DNA of 64,000 nt from NCBI RefSeq assembly GCF_000242895.2, contig NC_021171.1, positions 1,026,001 to 1,090,000 of the forward strand, read 5' to 3'. Below, piece after piece: positions 54,593 through 63,509 of the stretch. The stretch's first letter is position 1, and each line of letters starts with the position of its first letter. The position numbers and the translations under genes were made by a program. This DNA comes from Bacillus sp. 1NLA3E (GTDB taxonomy: Bacteria > Bacillota > Bacilli > Bacillales > Cytobacillaceae). Below the pieces are notes generated by a model. That model saw only the letters and a program-made list of their open reading frames with translations, was not told the origin of the DNA and made no database searches.

Positions 54593-55480
54593 ATGGATGA
54601 AAGATTTAGCATCATTTGGCACATTACCCCTGAGACTGCTGGGGTCATCATTAAAGATTATTTAAAGGATCAAGATATTTCGAAAACGTCTTTAACAGAT
54701 ATTAAATTTAAGGGCGGAAATATTCTTGTGAACGGAGAAAATATGAATGTACGATATCGATTGAATTCTGGCGATGTCCTACAGGTAATTTTTCCAAAAG
54801 AAGAACCTAGTGAAGGGATAAGGGGAGAAAATATTCCCCTTTCTATTTGTTATGAGGATCAATATGTTTTAGTTGTCAATAAGCCTGCCGGAATGAGCTC
54901 TATTCCTTCCCGAGAACATCCTTCTGGTAGCTTGGCAAATGCTCTAATAGGTTATTACGAGCAGATAGGAATCAATGCGACTGCACATATTGTGACGCGG
55001 CTTGATCGTGATACGTCAGGCCTCGTTTTGATTGCGAAGCATCGTCATGTTCACCATCTGTTTAGCCAACAGCAGCGAAAAGGTGGGGTAAAGCGGATAT
55101 ACGAAGCCTTTGTCGCTGGAACCTTTAGTGAAGATTCCGGAACGATTATTGAGCCAATAGCTAGAAAAAAAGATAGTATTATCGAGCGTGAAGTGCATCC
55201 AGATGGTCAGTATGCCTGCACTAATTTTAAGGTTTTAAATAGCAACAAGCTTTTTACCCATTTACAGCTTCAGCTAGAAACAGGCAGGACTCACCAGATT
55301 CGAGTTCATTTGTCCTATCTCGGTCATCCGCTTTTAGGAGATGACCTTTACGGTGGACCTACCAATCTCATCAAAAGACAAGCTCTCCATTGCCGAGAAG
55401 TGTCTTTTTACCACCCCTTTTTCGAGCGAGAGTATCAATTCGTTTCACCACTGCCAAACGATATGAAAGCACTTCTATAA
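54593..55480 (+). CDS. yjbO: RluA/RluD-family pseudouridine synthase YjbO
   Basis: A 295-residue RNA-modifying enzyme. The catalytic Asp is in RLDRDTSGL near residue 140. VNKPAGMSSIPS near 95 and GRTHQIRVHLSYLGHPLLGD near 230 are family motifs. An N-terminal S4-like segment (GNILVNGENMNVRYRLNSGD) is present. The RNA target is not evident. It ends the yjbM-nadK-yjbO group. Confidence 0.92.
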   Translation: MDERFSIIWHITPETAGVIIKDYLKDQDISKTSLTDIKFKGGNILVNGENMNVRYRLNSGDVLQVIFPKEEPSEGIRGENIPLSICYEDQYVLVVNKPAGMSSIPSREHPSGSLANALIGYYEQIGINATAHIVTRLDRDTSGLVLIAKHRHVHHLFSQQQRKGGVKRIYEAFVAGTFSEDSGTIIEPIARKKDSIIEREVHPDGQYACTNFKVLNSNKLFTHLQLQLETGRTHQIRVHLSYLGHPLLGDDLYGGPTNLIKRQALHCREVSFYHPFFEREYQFVSPLPNDMKALL

Positions 55481-55496
55481 TTAATAATTGGAAAAA

Positions 55497-55532
55497 TACG
55501 ACTCGGCTGAAGTACATTTGGCTGAGTCGTTC
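55497..55532. terminator. Bidirectional terminator between yjbO and prpE
   Basis: ACGACTC and GAGTCGT arms extended by GGC/GCT pairing. The T-rich side lies on the minus strand (ATTTTT), so it serves mainly prpE. Confidence 0.65.
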
Positions 55533-55542
55533 CAAATAGTAC

Positions 55543-56283
55543 TTATTCAAAACTCTTAAATTTCTCAGGAAAAAAGGGTAAAGAAGACGGTACTGATACC
55601 ACTTCTTTTTCCGGATACCTCAATGCAGTCAGCTTTCCACCAAAAACAGCACCAGTATCAATATTAAACGTATTATTGATGCTTCTCACTTCTCGTACCG
55701 GAGTGTGCCCATAAACGATGCTGGCTGGGCCTGTATAGTGCTTTGCCCAATCAAGTCGTACAGGGGAACCGTCAGGATTTTTCTCCCCAGTTATATCTCC
55801 ATACAACACAAAGGATTGGACCTTTGAATTGATTTTACCAATGTAATCCTGCCTGATTCCAGCATGGGCAATCACTAATCTTTTCTCATCTAATACCTGA
55901 TATAATGGAGCTTTTTCATATAGGTCGATAAACATTTTACGAATTTCCCGTTGTTGACTGGAGTCTAGATCGCTGTACTCTGCAACTGTGGTTTCAAGAC
56001 CATGGGTGATTTGTACTTTGTTTCCTAAAAAGTAACGATATAATTTGTTGCAATGGTTACCTGGGACATAAAAGGCTTCGTCTCTTTTAACAACTAGTTC
56101 CCAAACAATTTCAATTATTTTTAATGATTGAGGTCCTCGGTCCGTCAAGTCACCTACAAATGCCAGCTTTCGCCCCTGGTTATGGATTGGAATCCCTTTA
56201 TCCCAATCATAACCAAGTAATCCTGTTAGCTTTTTAAATTCCATGAAACAGCCGTGTATATCTCCGATAATATCTAATTTCAT
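55543..56283 (-). CDS. prpE: Bis(5'-nucleosyl)-tetraphosphatase PrpE
   Basis: A 246-residue metallophosphoesterase. GDIHG at residues 7-11, GDLTDRG near 44 and GNHC near 75 bind the two metals, and VIAHAGIR and YGHTPV complete the site. It hydrolyses Ap4A-type dinucleotides; B. subtilis PrpE also acts as a protein phosphatase affecting germination. AGAAGGAG precedes the ATG at 56283. It is divergent from yjbQ. Confidence 0.92.
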   Translation of the reverse strand: MKLDIIGDIHGCFMEFKKLTGLLGYDWDKGIPIHNQGRKLAFVGDLTDRGPQSLKIIEIVWELVVKRDEAFYVPGNHCNKLYRYFLGNKVQITHGLETTVAEYSDLDSSQQREIRKMFIDLYEKAPLYQVLDEKRLVIAHAGIRQDYIGKINSKVQSFVLYGDITGEKNPDGSPVRLDWAKHYTGPASIVYGHTPVREVRSINNTFNIDTGAVFGGKLTALRYPEKEVVSVPSSLPFFPEKFKSFE

Positions 56284-56451
56284 TTTGTATTACTCCTTCT
56301 AAATCGTTCTAAGAGAATGTTGAAAAACGTATCCATTTTAAATAGTAAGAAGAATAATTAACCATAATAATATTCATTATTTGCATAATTATATTAAATA
56401 ATAAGATGGTAGCGTCAATTTTAAGTTTACCAAATTTAGGAGGGATGGGAT

Positions 56452-58308
56452 TTGGAAAATCAGGCATCTTTTATTTCACTTTTTATAGTGATTATATTTG
56501 CTTTTTTGACGCCAATCATGCAGCACCGCTTGAAGCTAATCATCATTCCAGTCGTGGTTGCAGAGATTTTGATTGGTTTAATAATTGGGAAGAGTGGCTT
56601 CAATATTGTTCACGAGGATATGTGGCTTGAAACTTTATCAACGCTTGGCTTTATATTTTTAATGTTCCTAAGTGGTCTGGAGATTGATTTCACGGCTTTT
56701 TCAGGTAAGAAGGCACGCGTTATCCTTCCTAGTGGAAAAAAGGAACCAAATAGTTTTTTGGTGGCCTCTATCATCTTTATCGGAATTTTTATTGTTTCAT
56801 TTGTTTTATCTTATCTCTTTGTAATAGCCGGATTTATTAAAAATGCCTTTTTAATGACATTAATAATTTCAACGATCTCATTAGGTGTTGTCGTTCCAAC
56901 GCTAAAAGAAGCCCATCTTATGAAAACGGTAATTGGACAGATAATCCTTCTAGTCGCGGTAATCGCTGATTTAGTTACGATGATATTGCTTGCGGTGTTT
57001 GCATCTATTTATGATAGTGGTAAGGGCAATACATGGTTGTTGCTTGTATTATTCGGAGCTGGAGTTGTTCTCTTTTTTATTGGGAAAAGATTTAAAAATA
57101 ATAAGCTTCTTGAGAAGATGTCGAAGGGAACAACACAGATTGGTACCCGTGCAGTTTTCGCACTGATTATTTTTTTGGTGGCACTCTCTGAAACAGTTGG
57201 AGCAGAAAATATTCTCGGAGCCTTTCTTGCGGGAGTACTTGTTTCTTTACTATCGCCTAACCAGGAAATGGTTCATAAACTAGATTCGTTTGGCTATGGA
57301 TTTTTAATTCCTATTTTCTTTGTAATGGTTGGAGTAAAGCTGAATCTTTGGTTATTGCTGGGTGACCCAAAAATGCTTTTAATGGTTCCTTTACTCCTAT
57401 TAGCTTTGTTATTTTCAAAGATTATCCCGGTGCTTTTTTTAAAGTTTTGGTACGATACCAGAACTTTAATGGCTTCAGGTTTTCTATTAACTTCCACGCT
57501 TTCCTTAGTGATTGCAGCCGCTACAATTGGCGAGAGATTGGGAGCAATCACGTCTGAAATGAGTGGTACCTTAATTTTAGTAGCCGTGATAACAGCCATT
57601 TTCACTCCAATGGTTTTTAAAAAATTGTTTCCAAAGGAAGCGGTACAAAGGAAAAAAATTAAAGTAAGCTTTATCGGTGCAAACCAATTAACACTTCAAG
57701 TATCAAGGGAACTTGAATCCTCCTTATATGCTCCAGTTTTGTATCACACAATGCAAGAGAAGGGTGCAAGTAGGCAAATTGCAGATTCTTTATTTGAAAT
57801 CATTGAGATTGATGACTATTCCTTGGAGACATTAGCCAAAACTGATATTTTTCAGTCTGATACGGTTGTGATTTTAACAAGTGATCAAGGAACAAACGCC
57901 ACCTTGGCAAAAGCATTGAAGCAAACAGGAATCAACCGCGTTATTGCTAGCATTCAAAGCCCTAATGTGCAGGAAGAATTAAAAGACTTCGAGATTGAAT
58001 TCTTTTCGGTATTGCTTGCACAACAAACCCTGTTACGGGCAACAATAGAATCGCCAAGTGTCATGAAAATCCTTACAAACCAAGATACCTCTTTATACGA
58101 AATTTCGATGTTAAATGAGGAGTTTGCTGGTATAGAGCTCAGAATGTTCCCATTTACCGGGGATGTTATTTTCGTTCGTATTTTCCGTGGGAAGGATTCT
58201 TTAGTTCCACACGGTGATACCGAACTTCAAATTAATGATCATCTGGTTGTAACAGGCTCTAAGAAGTATGTTGATCAACTTAAGCGTGAGCTAGAGTTTT
58301 GTGAATAG
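56452..58308 (+). CDS. yjbQ: CPA2-family cation/proton antiporter with TrkA-type domain, YjbQ
   Basis: A 618-residue protein with about 12 membrane segments to residue 395, then a cytoplasmic RCK/TrkA region (KVSFIGANQLTLQVSRELES onward). The first domain resembles KefB-type exchangers (ENILGAFLAGVLVSLL). TTG 56452 follows GGAGGGATGGGAT. Length is close to B. subtilis YjbQ (614). Potassium or sodium efflux coupled to protons is the family role. Confidence 0.88.
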   Translation: MENQASFISLFIVIIFAFLTPIMQHRLKLIIIPVVVAEILIGLIIGKSGFNIVHEDMWLETLSTLGFIFLMFLSGLEIDFTAFSGKKARVILPSGKKEPNSFLVASIIFIGIFIVSFVLSYLFVIAGFIKNAFLMTLIISTISLGVVVPTLKEAHLMKTVIGQIILLVAVIADLVTMILLAVFASIYDSGKGNTWLLLVLFGAGVVLFFIGKRFKNNKLLEKMSKGTTQIGTRAVFALIIFLVALSETVGAENILGAFLAGVLVSLLSPNQEMVHKLDSFGYGFLIPIFFVMVGVKLNLWLLLGDPKMLLMVPLLLLALLFSKIIPVLFLKFWYDTRTLMASGFLLTSTLSLVIAAATIGERLGAITSEMSGTLILVAVITAIFTPMVFKKLFPKEAVQRKKIKVSFIGANQLTLQVSRELESSLYAPVLYHTMQEKGASRQIADSLFEIIEIDDYSLETLAKTDIFQSDTVVILTSDQGTNATLAKALKQTGINRVIASIQSPNVQEELKDFEIEFFSVLLAQQTLLRATIESPSVMKILTNQDTSLYEISMLNEEFAGIELRMFPFTGDVIFVRIFRGKDSLVPHGDTELQINDHLVVTGSKKYVDQLKRELEFCE

Positions 58309-58391
58309 TGTTAATAAGGAGTATCATGAAAACTATGAAAAAGGAGCGGAAATAGAAATATCTCTTTTCTTTTTTAACAGTATATAGTAGA

Positions 58392-58410
58392 ATTAGTACT
58401 AGGTACTAAT
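58392..58410 (+). promoter_or_regulatory. FapR operator of fabI
   Basis: ATTAGTACTAGGTACTAAT is a near-perfect palindrome matching the FapR consensus. It lies 27 bases before the fabI start codon and ties fabI to the fabHA-fabF operon at 30.9 kb. Confidence 0.88.
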
Positions 58411-58436
58411 ATCATGTATTAATAGGAGGATAATAA

Positions 58437-59213
58437 ATGTCTCTTTCTTTATCCGGTAAAACGTATGTAGTTATGGGAGTGGCTAACAAAAGAAGTATTG
58501 CCTGGGGGATCGCTCGTTCTTTACATGAAGCGGGAGCCAGATTAATTTTTACATATGCAGGCGAAAGATTTGAAAAAGGTGTAAGAGAATTAGCTGATAC
58601 TCTTGAAGGGGCTAATTCACTGCTTTTATCATGTGATGTAACGGCTGATGAAGAAATTGCAAAATGCTTTGCGTCGATAAAAGAACAAGTCGGTACCATT
58701 CATGGTGTGGCTCATTGTATCGCTTATGCTAACAAGGAAGAGCTCGAGGGTGACTATATGAACACCACTCGGGAAGGGTTCCTATTAGCTCATAACATCA
58801 GCGCTTATTCATTAACTGCTGTTGCTAAAGAAGCAAAAGGCTTAATGACTGAGGGCGGAAGTATTGTCACTCTTACTTATCTTGGTGGAGAGCGAGTATT
58901 GCCAAACTATAATGTTATGGGAGTTGCGAAAGCGTCTCTTGATGCAAGTGTCCGTTATTTAGCAAGTGATTTAGGGAAAAATGGAATCCGAGTCAATTCG
59001 ATTTCCGCTGGACCAATCCGCACGCTTTCTGCTAAAGGAATTGGTGACTTTAACTTGATCTTAAATCATATTGAAGAGCGTGCACCACTTCGCCGGGCAA
59101 CATCTCCTGAAGAAGTTGGAGATACTGCGGTATTCTTATTCAGTAACATGTCACGCGGGATTACTGGCGAAAACATCCATGTAGATTCCGGTTACCATAT
59201 TGTCGCTTTATAA
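58437..59213 (+). CDS. fabI: Enoyl-ACP reductase FabI
   Basis: A 258-residue NAD(P)H-dependent reductase for the last step of each elongation cycle. GVANKRSIAWGIA near residue 13 is the nucleotide loop. The catalytic Tyr/Lys pair falls in YNVMGVAKASL near 157-164, with the second Tyr in the NISAYSLTAVAKEA segment. AGGAGG lies upstream. It is the triclosan-sensitive class by family. Confidence 0.95.
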   Translation: MSLSLSGKTYVVMGVANKRSIAWGIARSLHEAGARLIFTYAGERFEKGVRELADTLEGANSLLLSCDVTADEEIAKCFASIKEQVGTIHGVAHCIAYANKEELEGDYMNTTREGFLLAHNISAYSLTAVAKEAKGLMTEGGSIVTLTYLGGERVLPNYNVMGVAKASLDASVRYLASDLGKNGIRVNSISAGPIRTLSAKGIGDFNLILNHIEERAPLRRATSPEEVGDTAVFLFSNMSRGITGENIHVDSGYHIVAL

Positions 59214-59222
59214 AAATAATAA

Positions 59223-59256
59223 TGAAAACCAAGCCAGCCAATGGCTTGGTTTTTTT
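59223..59256 (+). terminator. Terminator of fabI
   Basis: AAAACCAAGCCA pairs with TGGCTTGGTTTT across a 4-base loop (GCCA region), followed by T residues. Confidence 0.85.
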
Positions 59257-59343
59257 TGTTTAATAAAGGCAAATGAATTACATGGACAATCATTCTTCAC
59301 ATAGTCTAATTGTAGTAGGAATCAAATAGTAGGGGGACATAGA

Positions 59344-59460
59344 ATGCAAGCAAAGAAAACATCTTTCATTAATAACAATAGCTTGAAGCAAAGTAAAAAT
59401 AATAAAGAAAAGAAAAAGGGCTGTGGCTGCACAAAGGTGAAAAAGTCCTCGAAAAATTGA
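59344..59460 (+). CDS. Small Lys/Asn-rich protein with a GCGC motif
   Basis: A 38-residue frame with AGGGGG 7 bases before its ATG and a tight terminator 5 bases after its stop. The product is very basic and Asn-rich, with one KKKGCGCTKVKK motif near the end that could bind metal or form disulfides. I do not recognise it. In B. subtilis the genes after fabI encode spore-coat proteins, so a spore role is conceivable but unproven. Confidence 0.55.
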   Translation: MQAKKTSFINNNSLKQSKNNKEKKKGCGCTKVKKSSKN

Positions 59461-59464
59461 TTGG

Positions 59465-59489
59465 AAACCGGATTAACCGGTTTTTTTTA
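59465..59489 (+). terminator. Terminator after the 38-residue gene
   Basis: AAACCGG and CCGGTTT arms with a 5-base loop, then a run of T. MITE copy D begins in the T-rich tail. Confidence 0.8.
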
Positions 59490-59636
59490 TTTTGGCTATG
59501 TTAAAGCTCAATGTTCATTTTTTGCACAATGTTGATTGGAGTGGAAGGCGCGAAGACTCCTGAGGGAGCAGCGGGACAGGTGAGACCCCACAGGCGCTTT
59601 AGCGAGGCCACTGAAAAAGTCCAAGTTTTTAATTTA

Positions 59637-59680
59637 GGCAGTTGAAAGTTTGATTAAACCAAACTTTCAACTGCCTTTTT
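59637..59680 (+). terminator. IS left-end hairpin
   Basis: GGCAGTTGAAAGTTTG (59637-59652) and its complement (59660-59675) form a perfect 16-bp stem with a 7-base loop and a T run. It blocks read-through into the transposase gene. Confidence 0.88.
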
Positions 59681-59722
59681 GCCTTATAATAACGATATTA
59701 AATGTATGTAGGTGGTATCCCG

Positions 59723-61183
59723 ATGATTTCCAATCAAGAAACACTTAATCTTAGCCCATTCATGGCAATCTACGAAATAGTTGTGCCAAAAAGTAATATG
59801 CTTCGCCAAATCAATGAACTAGTGGACTTTTCATTTATTCTCGAAGAATTAAAAACGAAATATTGTCTTGATAACGGTCGAAATGCCATTTCACCGATTC
59901 GCATGTTCAAATATTTATTACTAAAATCGATATTTGATCTATCTGATGTGGATGTAGTAGAACGTTCAATATATGATATGTCGTTTAAATATTTCCTGGA
60001 TATGGCACCAGAAGATTCCGTGATTGATCCTAGTTCCTTAACGAAATTTCGTAAACTCCGTCTTCAAGATGAGGATTTATTAGATTTGCTCATTGGCAAA
60101 ACAGTTGAGATTGCTCTGGAAAAAGAAATCATAAAAAGTAAAACCATTATCGTGGATTCCACACATACGAAAGCGCGTTATAACCAAAAATCTCCGAAGG
60201 AATTTTTACAAGAGAAAGCGAAAAATGTTCGAAAAGCCGTGTATCGAATTGATGAATCCATGAAGGAAAAATTCCCTGCGAAAACAACTTCTGTTGAAGT
60301 AACCGATGAATTAGATTATTGTCGTCGAATCATTACTGTTGTCGAAAAAGAACCACAAATCGCTAAGGTACCTGCGGTCAAAGAAAAATTAAATGTTCTA
60401 AAAGAGATCGTAGAAGATTATACAGAACAACTTAGCTATTCAAATGATCCAGACGCACGGGTCGGACACAAAACAGAGGACTCTTCTTTTTTTGGGTTCA
60501 AAACGCATTACGCGATGGCTAATGAACGGATTATTACAGCGGCAGTTATGACAACAGGTGAAAAAAGTGATGGAAAATATCTGCGGGATTTAACAAAAAA
60601 AAGCCAAGCAACTGGAATGAAAATTGACAAAATCATTGGAGATACAGCCTACTCTGAGAAAGATAATATTCGATTCGCGAAAGAAAATGAATTAGCACTT
60701 GTTTCCAAATTACATCCGCATATTACACATGGCAGACGCACAAAAGAAGAAGAGTTTGAATTTAATAAAGATGCAGGAATGTATGTATGTAAAGCAGGGC
60801 ATATGGCTAATAGAAGGAAATATGAAGGACGAAAGGGACAAGATAAAAACCCTAGAATCAAATACTTTTTTGATATTGAAAAATGTAAAGTGTGCCCTTT
60901 TCATGATGGCTGTTATAAAGAAGGAGCGAAAAGTAAATCTTATTCTGTGACAATCAAATCAACAGAACATGCCGATCAGGAGGCATTTCAAAACACAGAA
61001 GAATTTAAAGAGTTAGCGAAATCTCGCTATAAAATTGAAGCGAAAAATAGTGAGTTGAAACATAGACACGGGTATGATATTGCATCATCTGCGGGTCTAT
61101 TAGGCATGAAGATTCAGGGAGCTACAGCGATATTCGCTGTCAACCTTAAACGAATACTAAAACTCCTCAATGAAAAAGAATAA
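59723..61183 (+). CDS. IS1182-family transposase
   Basis: A 486-residue DDE transposase. It has an N-terminal DUF772-type domain (SPIRMFKYLLLKSIFDLSD near residue 55), a central catalytic region with IVDSTHTKARY (first Asp) near 140 and IIGDTAYSEKDN (second Asp) near 303, and a C-terminal Cys cluster (CKVCPFHDGC) before the KIEAKNSELKHRHG segment carrying the Glu. ATG 59723 has AGGTGG eight bases upstream; ATG 59702 lacks a site. The frame is full length, so the element may be active. Confidence 0.9.
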   Translation: MISNQETLNLSPFMAIYEIVVPKSNMLRQINELVDFSFILEELKTKYCLDNGRNAISPIRMFKYLLLKSIFDLSDVDVVERSIYDMSFKYFLDMAPEDSVIDPSSLTKFRKLRLQDEDLLDLLIGKTVEIALEKEIIKSKTIIVDSTHTKARYNQKSPKEFLQEKAKNVRKAVYRIDESMKEKFPAKTTSVEVTDELDYCRRIITVVEKEPQIAKVPAVKEKLNVLKEIVEDYTEQLSYSNDPDARVGHKTEDSSFFGFKTHYAMANERIITAAVMTTGEKSDGKYLRDLTKKSQATGMKIDKIIGDTAYSEKDNIRFAKENELALVSKLHPHITHGRRTKEEEFEFNKDAGMYVCKAGHMANRRKYEGRKGQDKNPRIKYFFDIEKCKVCPFHDGCYKEGAKSKSYSVTIKSTEHADQEAFQNTEEFKELAKSRYKIEAKNSELKHRHGYDIASSAGLLGMKIQGATAIFAVNLKRILKLLNEKE

Positions 61184-61198
61184 AAAAAGATAAGGAAA

Positions 61199-61242
61199 AG
61201 GGCAATTTTTCGTCCAAAAACAGACGATAAATTGCCTTTTTT
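61199..61242 (+). terminator. IS right-end hairpin
   Basis: GGCAATTTTTCGTC and GACGATAAATTGCC pair with one mismatch around an 8-base loop, followed by TTTTTT. It ends the transposase transcript. Confidence 0.8.
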
Positions 61243-61396
61243 GTACCAAAATTTATTTACAGACGTAAAAATCGTATGTTTTTCAGTGGCCTCCGCTTTA
61301 GCGCCGAGGAGGCTCACCGCCCGCCCGAGGAAAGCGAGTGCCTGGAACGGAAATCAACATTCTAGTTTAACGATCCTTTATTTTATAAAAGAAAGT

Positions 61397-61425
61397 GCAA
61401 ATCGATTGTAAATACTTTCATAAAT
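61397..61425 (+). promoter_or_regulatory. Candidate forespore (sigma-G/F) promoter of the spoVA2-type operon
   Basis: GCAAA at 61397-61401 and CATAAAT at 61419-61425, 17 bases apart, resemble the forespore sigma pattern GCATA-N17-CATAnTA. It is 60 bases upstream of the lipoprotein gene and just beyond the MITE boundary. spoVA operons are normally sigma-G dependent. Confidence 0.4.
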
Positions 61426-61484
61426 TTCCTTTAAGTCGTGGAAAATAGTAAAAGCAATTATTTCAAAATAGGAAGGGACGCTTT

Positions 61485-61973
61485 ATGGGAAAAAAATTGA
61501 ATTGTAGCTATAAGATTCTCGTAGCAGTTATCATCATAAACCTTTCTTTAGTGGGTTGCAGTCATTACAAAAGCAAGGAAACAAAATTAGCCCTGTTTAA
61601 AACAATCCATCCTACACCAACAGTAGTAGATGAAAAAAACACAAAGGACCTGAAAACACTAAAGAAAGTGAGGAAAGAGATTATATCGATTGAGCCTATT
61701 TATGATGTAGCCGTTATTAAGGGAGGAAAAGATACAATTGTTGCTTACAAAGTCAAACATCTTCACAGGTTTAAAATGAAGCAAATTGAAAAAGAGATTA
61801 ATCAAAAGCTCGAAAAAAAGTTTCCTAAAGAGGATTTCACCATTTCGAGTGATTATAAGATTTTTCTTGAAGTGATTGAACTCATCAATGATGAGAAAAA
61901 ACCGGATTTTTCCGATAAGAAAGCGAATAAAAGAATCCAAGAAATCATTACTTTGAAAAAGGAATTAACATAA
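61485..61973 (+). CDS. YhcN/YlaJ-family sporulation lipoprotein
   Basis: A 162-residue lipoprotein. The signal peptide ends in LVGC with Cys25 as lipid anchor. The rest is charged, with a VAVIKGGKDTIVAYKVKH strand pattern like the YhcN/YlaJ domain of spore inner-membrane lipoproteins. GGAAGGGACG precedes the ATG. As first gene before spoVAC it matches the layout of spoVA2-type operons, in which a YhcN/YlaJ-like gene accompanies spoVAC-VAD-VAEB. Confidence 0.78.
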   Translation: MGKKLNCSYKILVAVIIINLSLVGCSHYKSKETKLALFKTIHPTPTVVDEKNTKDLKTLKKVRKEIISIEPIYDVAVIKGGKDTIVAYKVKHLHRFKMKQIEKEINQKLEKKFPKEDFTISSDYKIFLEVIELINDEKKPDFSDKKANKRIQEIITLKKELT

Positions 61974-61989
61974 AAAGGGGAGACAGGTT

Positions 61990-62466
61990 TTGGGAAAAAA
62001 ACAAAAAAAACTTACACCACAGCAGCTGCAATATCAGCAGCTACAAAAAAAGCATGAATTAAAACGGCCAGTATTAAAAAATTGTCTAAAAGCATTTTTA
62101 ATTGGTGGAATCATTTGTGTGATTGGACAGGCAATTAGCTACTTCTATATCTATTTCTTTAACTTTACCGAGCAAACGGCAGGAAACCCTACTGTTGCGA
62201 CAATGGTTTTCTTAGCAATGTTATTAACAGGGTTTGGAGTTTACGATCACCTTGCTCAATTTGGAGGGGCGGGCAGTGCTGTACCCGTGACTGGGTTTGG
62301 TAATGCTGTTATTTCAGCAGCGATAGAGCACCGGACAGAAGGGTATGTACTTGGGGTTGGTGGTAATATGTTCAAACTGGCGGGATCGGTAATTTTATTT
62401 GGGGTATTTTCTGCTTTTGTTGTCGCTTTAATTAAAACTCTTCTGGACATTTTGGGGGTTTTTTAA
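61990..62466 (+). CDS. spoVAC: Stage V sporulation protein SpoVAC
   Basis: A 158-residue membrane protein of the spore dipicolinic-acid channel. TTG 61990 after GGGGAGAC opens MGKKQKKLTPQQLQYQQLQK, followed by about four membrane segments with GGIICVIGQ near 38, FGVYDHLAQFGGAGS near 75 and TGFGNAVISAAIEHR near 93. These are SpoVAC signatures. It is followed at once by spoVAD. Confidence 0.9.
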   Translation: MGKKQKKLTPQQLQYQQLQKKHELKRPVLKNCLKAFLIGGIICVIGQAISYFYIYFFNFTEQTAGNPTVATMVFLAMLLTGFGVYDHLAQFGGAGSAVPVTGFGNAVISAAIEHRTEGYVLGVGGNMFKLAGSVILFGVFSAFVVALIKTLLDILGVF

Positions 62467-63489
62467 ATGTTAAAAGGAAAACAAAGTTGGATTTTTAAAA
62501 ATAGACCAGCGATTATCTCCACCGGCGTTTCTGGAGGTCCATTTGAAGCAAATGGGAATTTGGCCAATGATTTCGATTACCTTCACGAAGATCTTTGGAT
62601 GGGACAGGATTCTTATGAAAAGGCACATCGCCTTTTAATCGAGGAAGCAATCAATAGGTCATTACAAAAATGCAATTTAGAAAAGGATAAGCTGCAGTTT
62701 TTTATTGGTGGGGACTTAATTAATCAAATTACTCCAACAAGTTTTGCCGCGAGAACTTTTCAGGTACCTTACATGGGGATATTTGGAGCATGTTCCACCT
62801 CAATGGAAGGGCTTGCACTGGCTTCTTTTCTCGTAAATTATCAAGGAGCAGATTACATATTAACTGGTGCATCTAGTCATAATGCTGCAGTGGAAAAACA
62901 GTTCCGCTATCCAACTGAATATGGTGGCCAAAAGCCACCGACTGCCCAGTGGACCGTTACGGGTGCCGGTGTAGCAATTCTTGCAAAAAATTTAGATGAA
63001 AATAAGAATGATCATCCAGTGACGACATCGGCAACGATTGGCAAAGTGGTAGATATGGGGCTGACAGATCCCTTTAACATGGGGGGAGCGATGGCACCGG
63101 CTGCGGCAGATACGATTGCAGCTCATTTTAGAGATTTACAGTTATCCCCCTCTTATTATGACTTAATTGTAACGGGTGATCTTGGCAGAATAGGGCATGA
63201 AACGGCTTTCGACTTGCTGACCAAAAATGGAGTTATGCTCTCAAAGGAACAATTTAGGGATTGCGGTTTAATGATTTATAAAGATAATCAGCCTGTGATG
63301 TCTGGTGGCAGTGGTGCAGGTTGTTCAGCGACTGTATTTTATGGTCATCTGTTGAATGAAATGAAAAAAGGTATCTATAAGAAAATATTAGTCGTAGCAA
63401 CCGGTGCACTATTATCTCCGATATCTTTTCAACAGAATGAAACAATCCCATGCATAGCACATGCGGTGTCAATTGAAATAGGAAACTAA
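62467..63489 (+). CDS. spoVAD: Stage V sporulation protein SpoVAD (DPA-binding)
   Basis: A 340-residue soluble protein with a thiolase-like fold that binds dipicolinic acid during spore loading. GVSGGPFEANG near residue 19, GIFGACSTSMEG near 103 (Cys at the former active site), ALTGASSHN-type segment near 140 and GGSGAGCSATVFYGHL near 275 are typical. The start codon follows the spoVAC stop directly. Confidence 0.92.
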   Translation: MLKGKQSWIFKNRPAIISTGVSGGPFEANGNLANDFDYLHEDLWMGQDSYEKAHRLLIEEAINRSLQKCNLEKDKLQFFIGGDLINQITPTSFAARTFQVPYMGIFGACSTSMEGLALASFLVNYQGADYILTGASSHNAAVEKQFRYPTEYGGQKPPTAQWTVTGAGVAILAKNLDENKNDHPVTTSATIGKVVDMGLTDPFNMGGAMAPAAADTIAAHFRDLQLSPSYYDLIVTGDLGRIGHETAFDLLTKNGVMLSKEQFRDCGLMIYKDNQPVMSGGSGAGCSATVFYGHLLNEMKKGIYKKILVVATGALLSPISFQQNETIPCIAHAVSIEIGN

Positions 63490-63509
63490 GTTCAAAAGGA
63501 GGAACCTAG

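Larger units (their letters stand above)
59604..61293 (+). mobile_element. Intact IS1182-family insertion sequence
   Basis: A 1690-bp element with 15-bp terminal inverted repeats GAGGCCACTGAAAAA at both ends. The 9-bp CGCTTTAGC is duplicated at 59595-59603 and 61294-61302. It carries one transposase gene with hairpin terminators at each side (59637-59680 and 61199-61242) that insulate it from outside transcription. The insertion site is the MITE palindrome GGCGCTTTAGCGCC, agreeing with the known liking of some IS1182 members for hairpin targets. Confidence 0.9.
59494..61376 (+). mobile_element. MITE copy D, split by an IS1182-family element
   Basis: Left part 59494-59603 and right part 61294-61376 together make a MITE of about 184 bp. 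The outer flanks carry the perfect 8-bp duplication TTTATTTT (59486-59493 and 61377-61384). Arms are GGCTATGTTAAAG at left and TTTAACGATCC at right. The IS interrupts the central GC-rich palindrome of the MITE. Confidence 0.88.

Noticed and set aside
58331-58360. Nine-codon frame after yjbQ
   Set aside because: It has a passable ribosome site but is too short and featureless to support as a gene.
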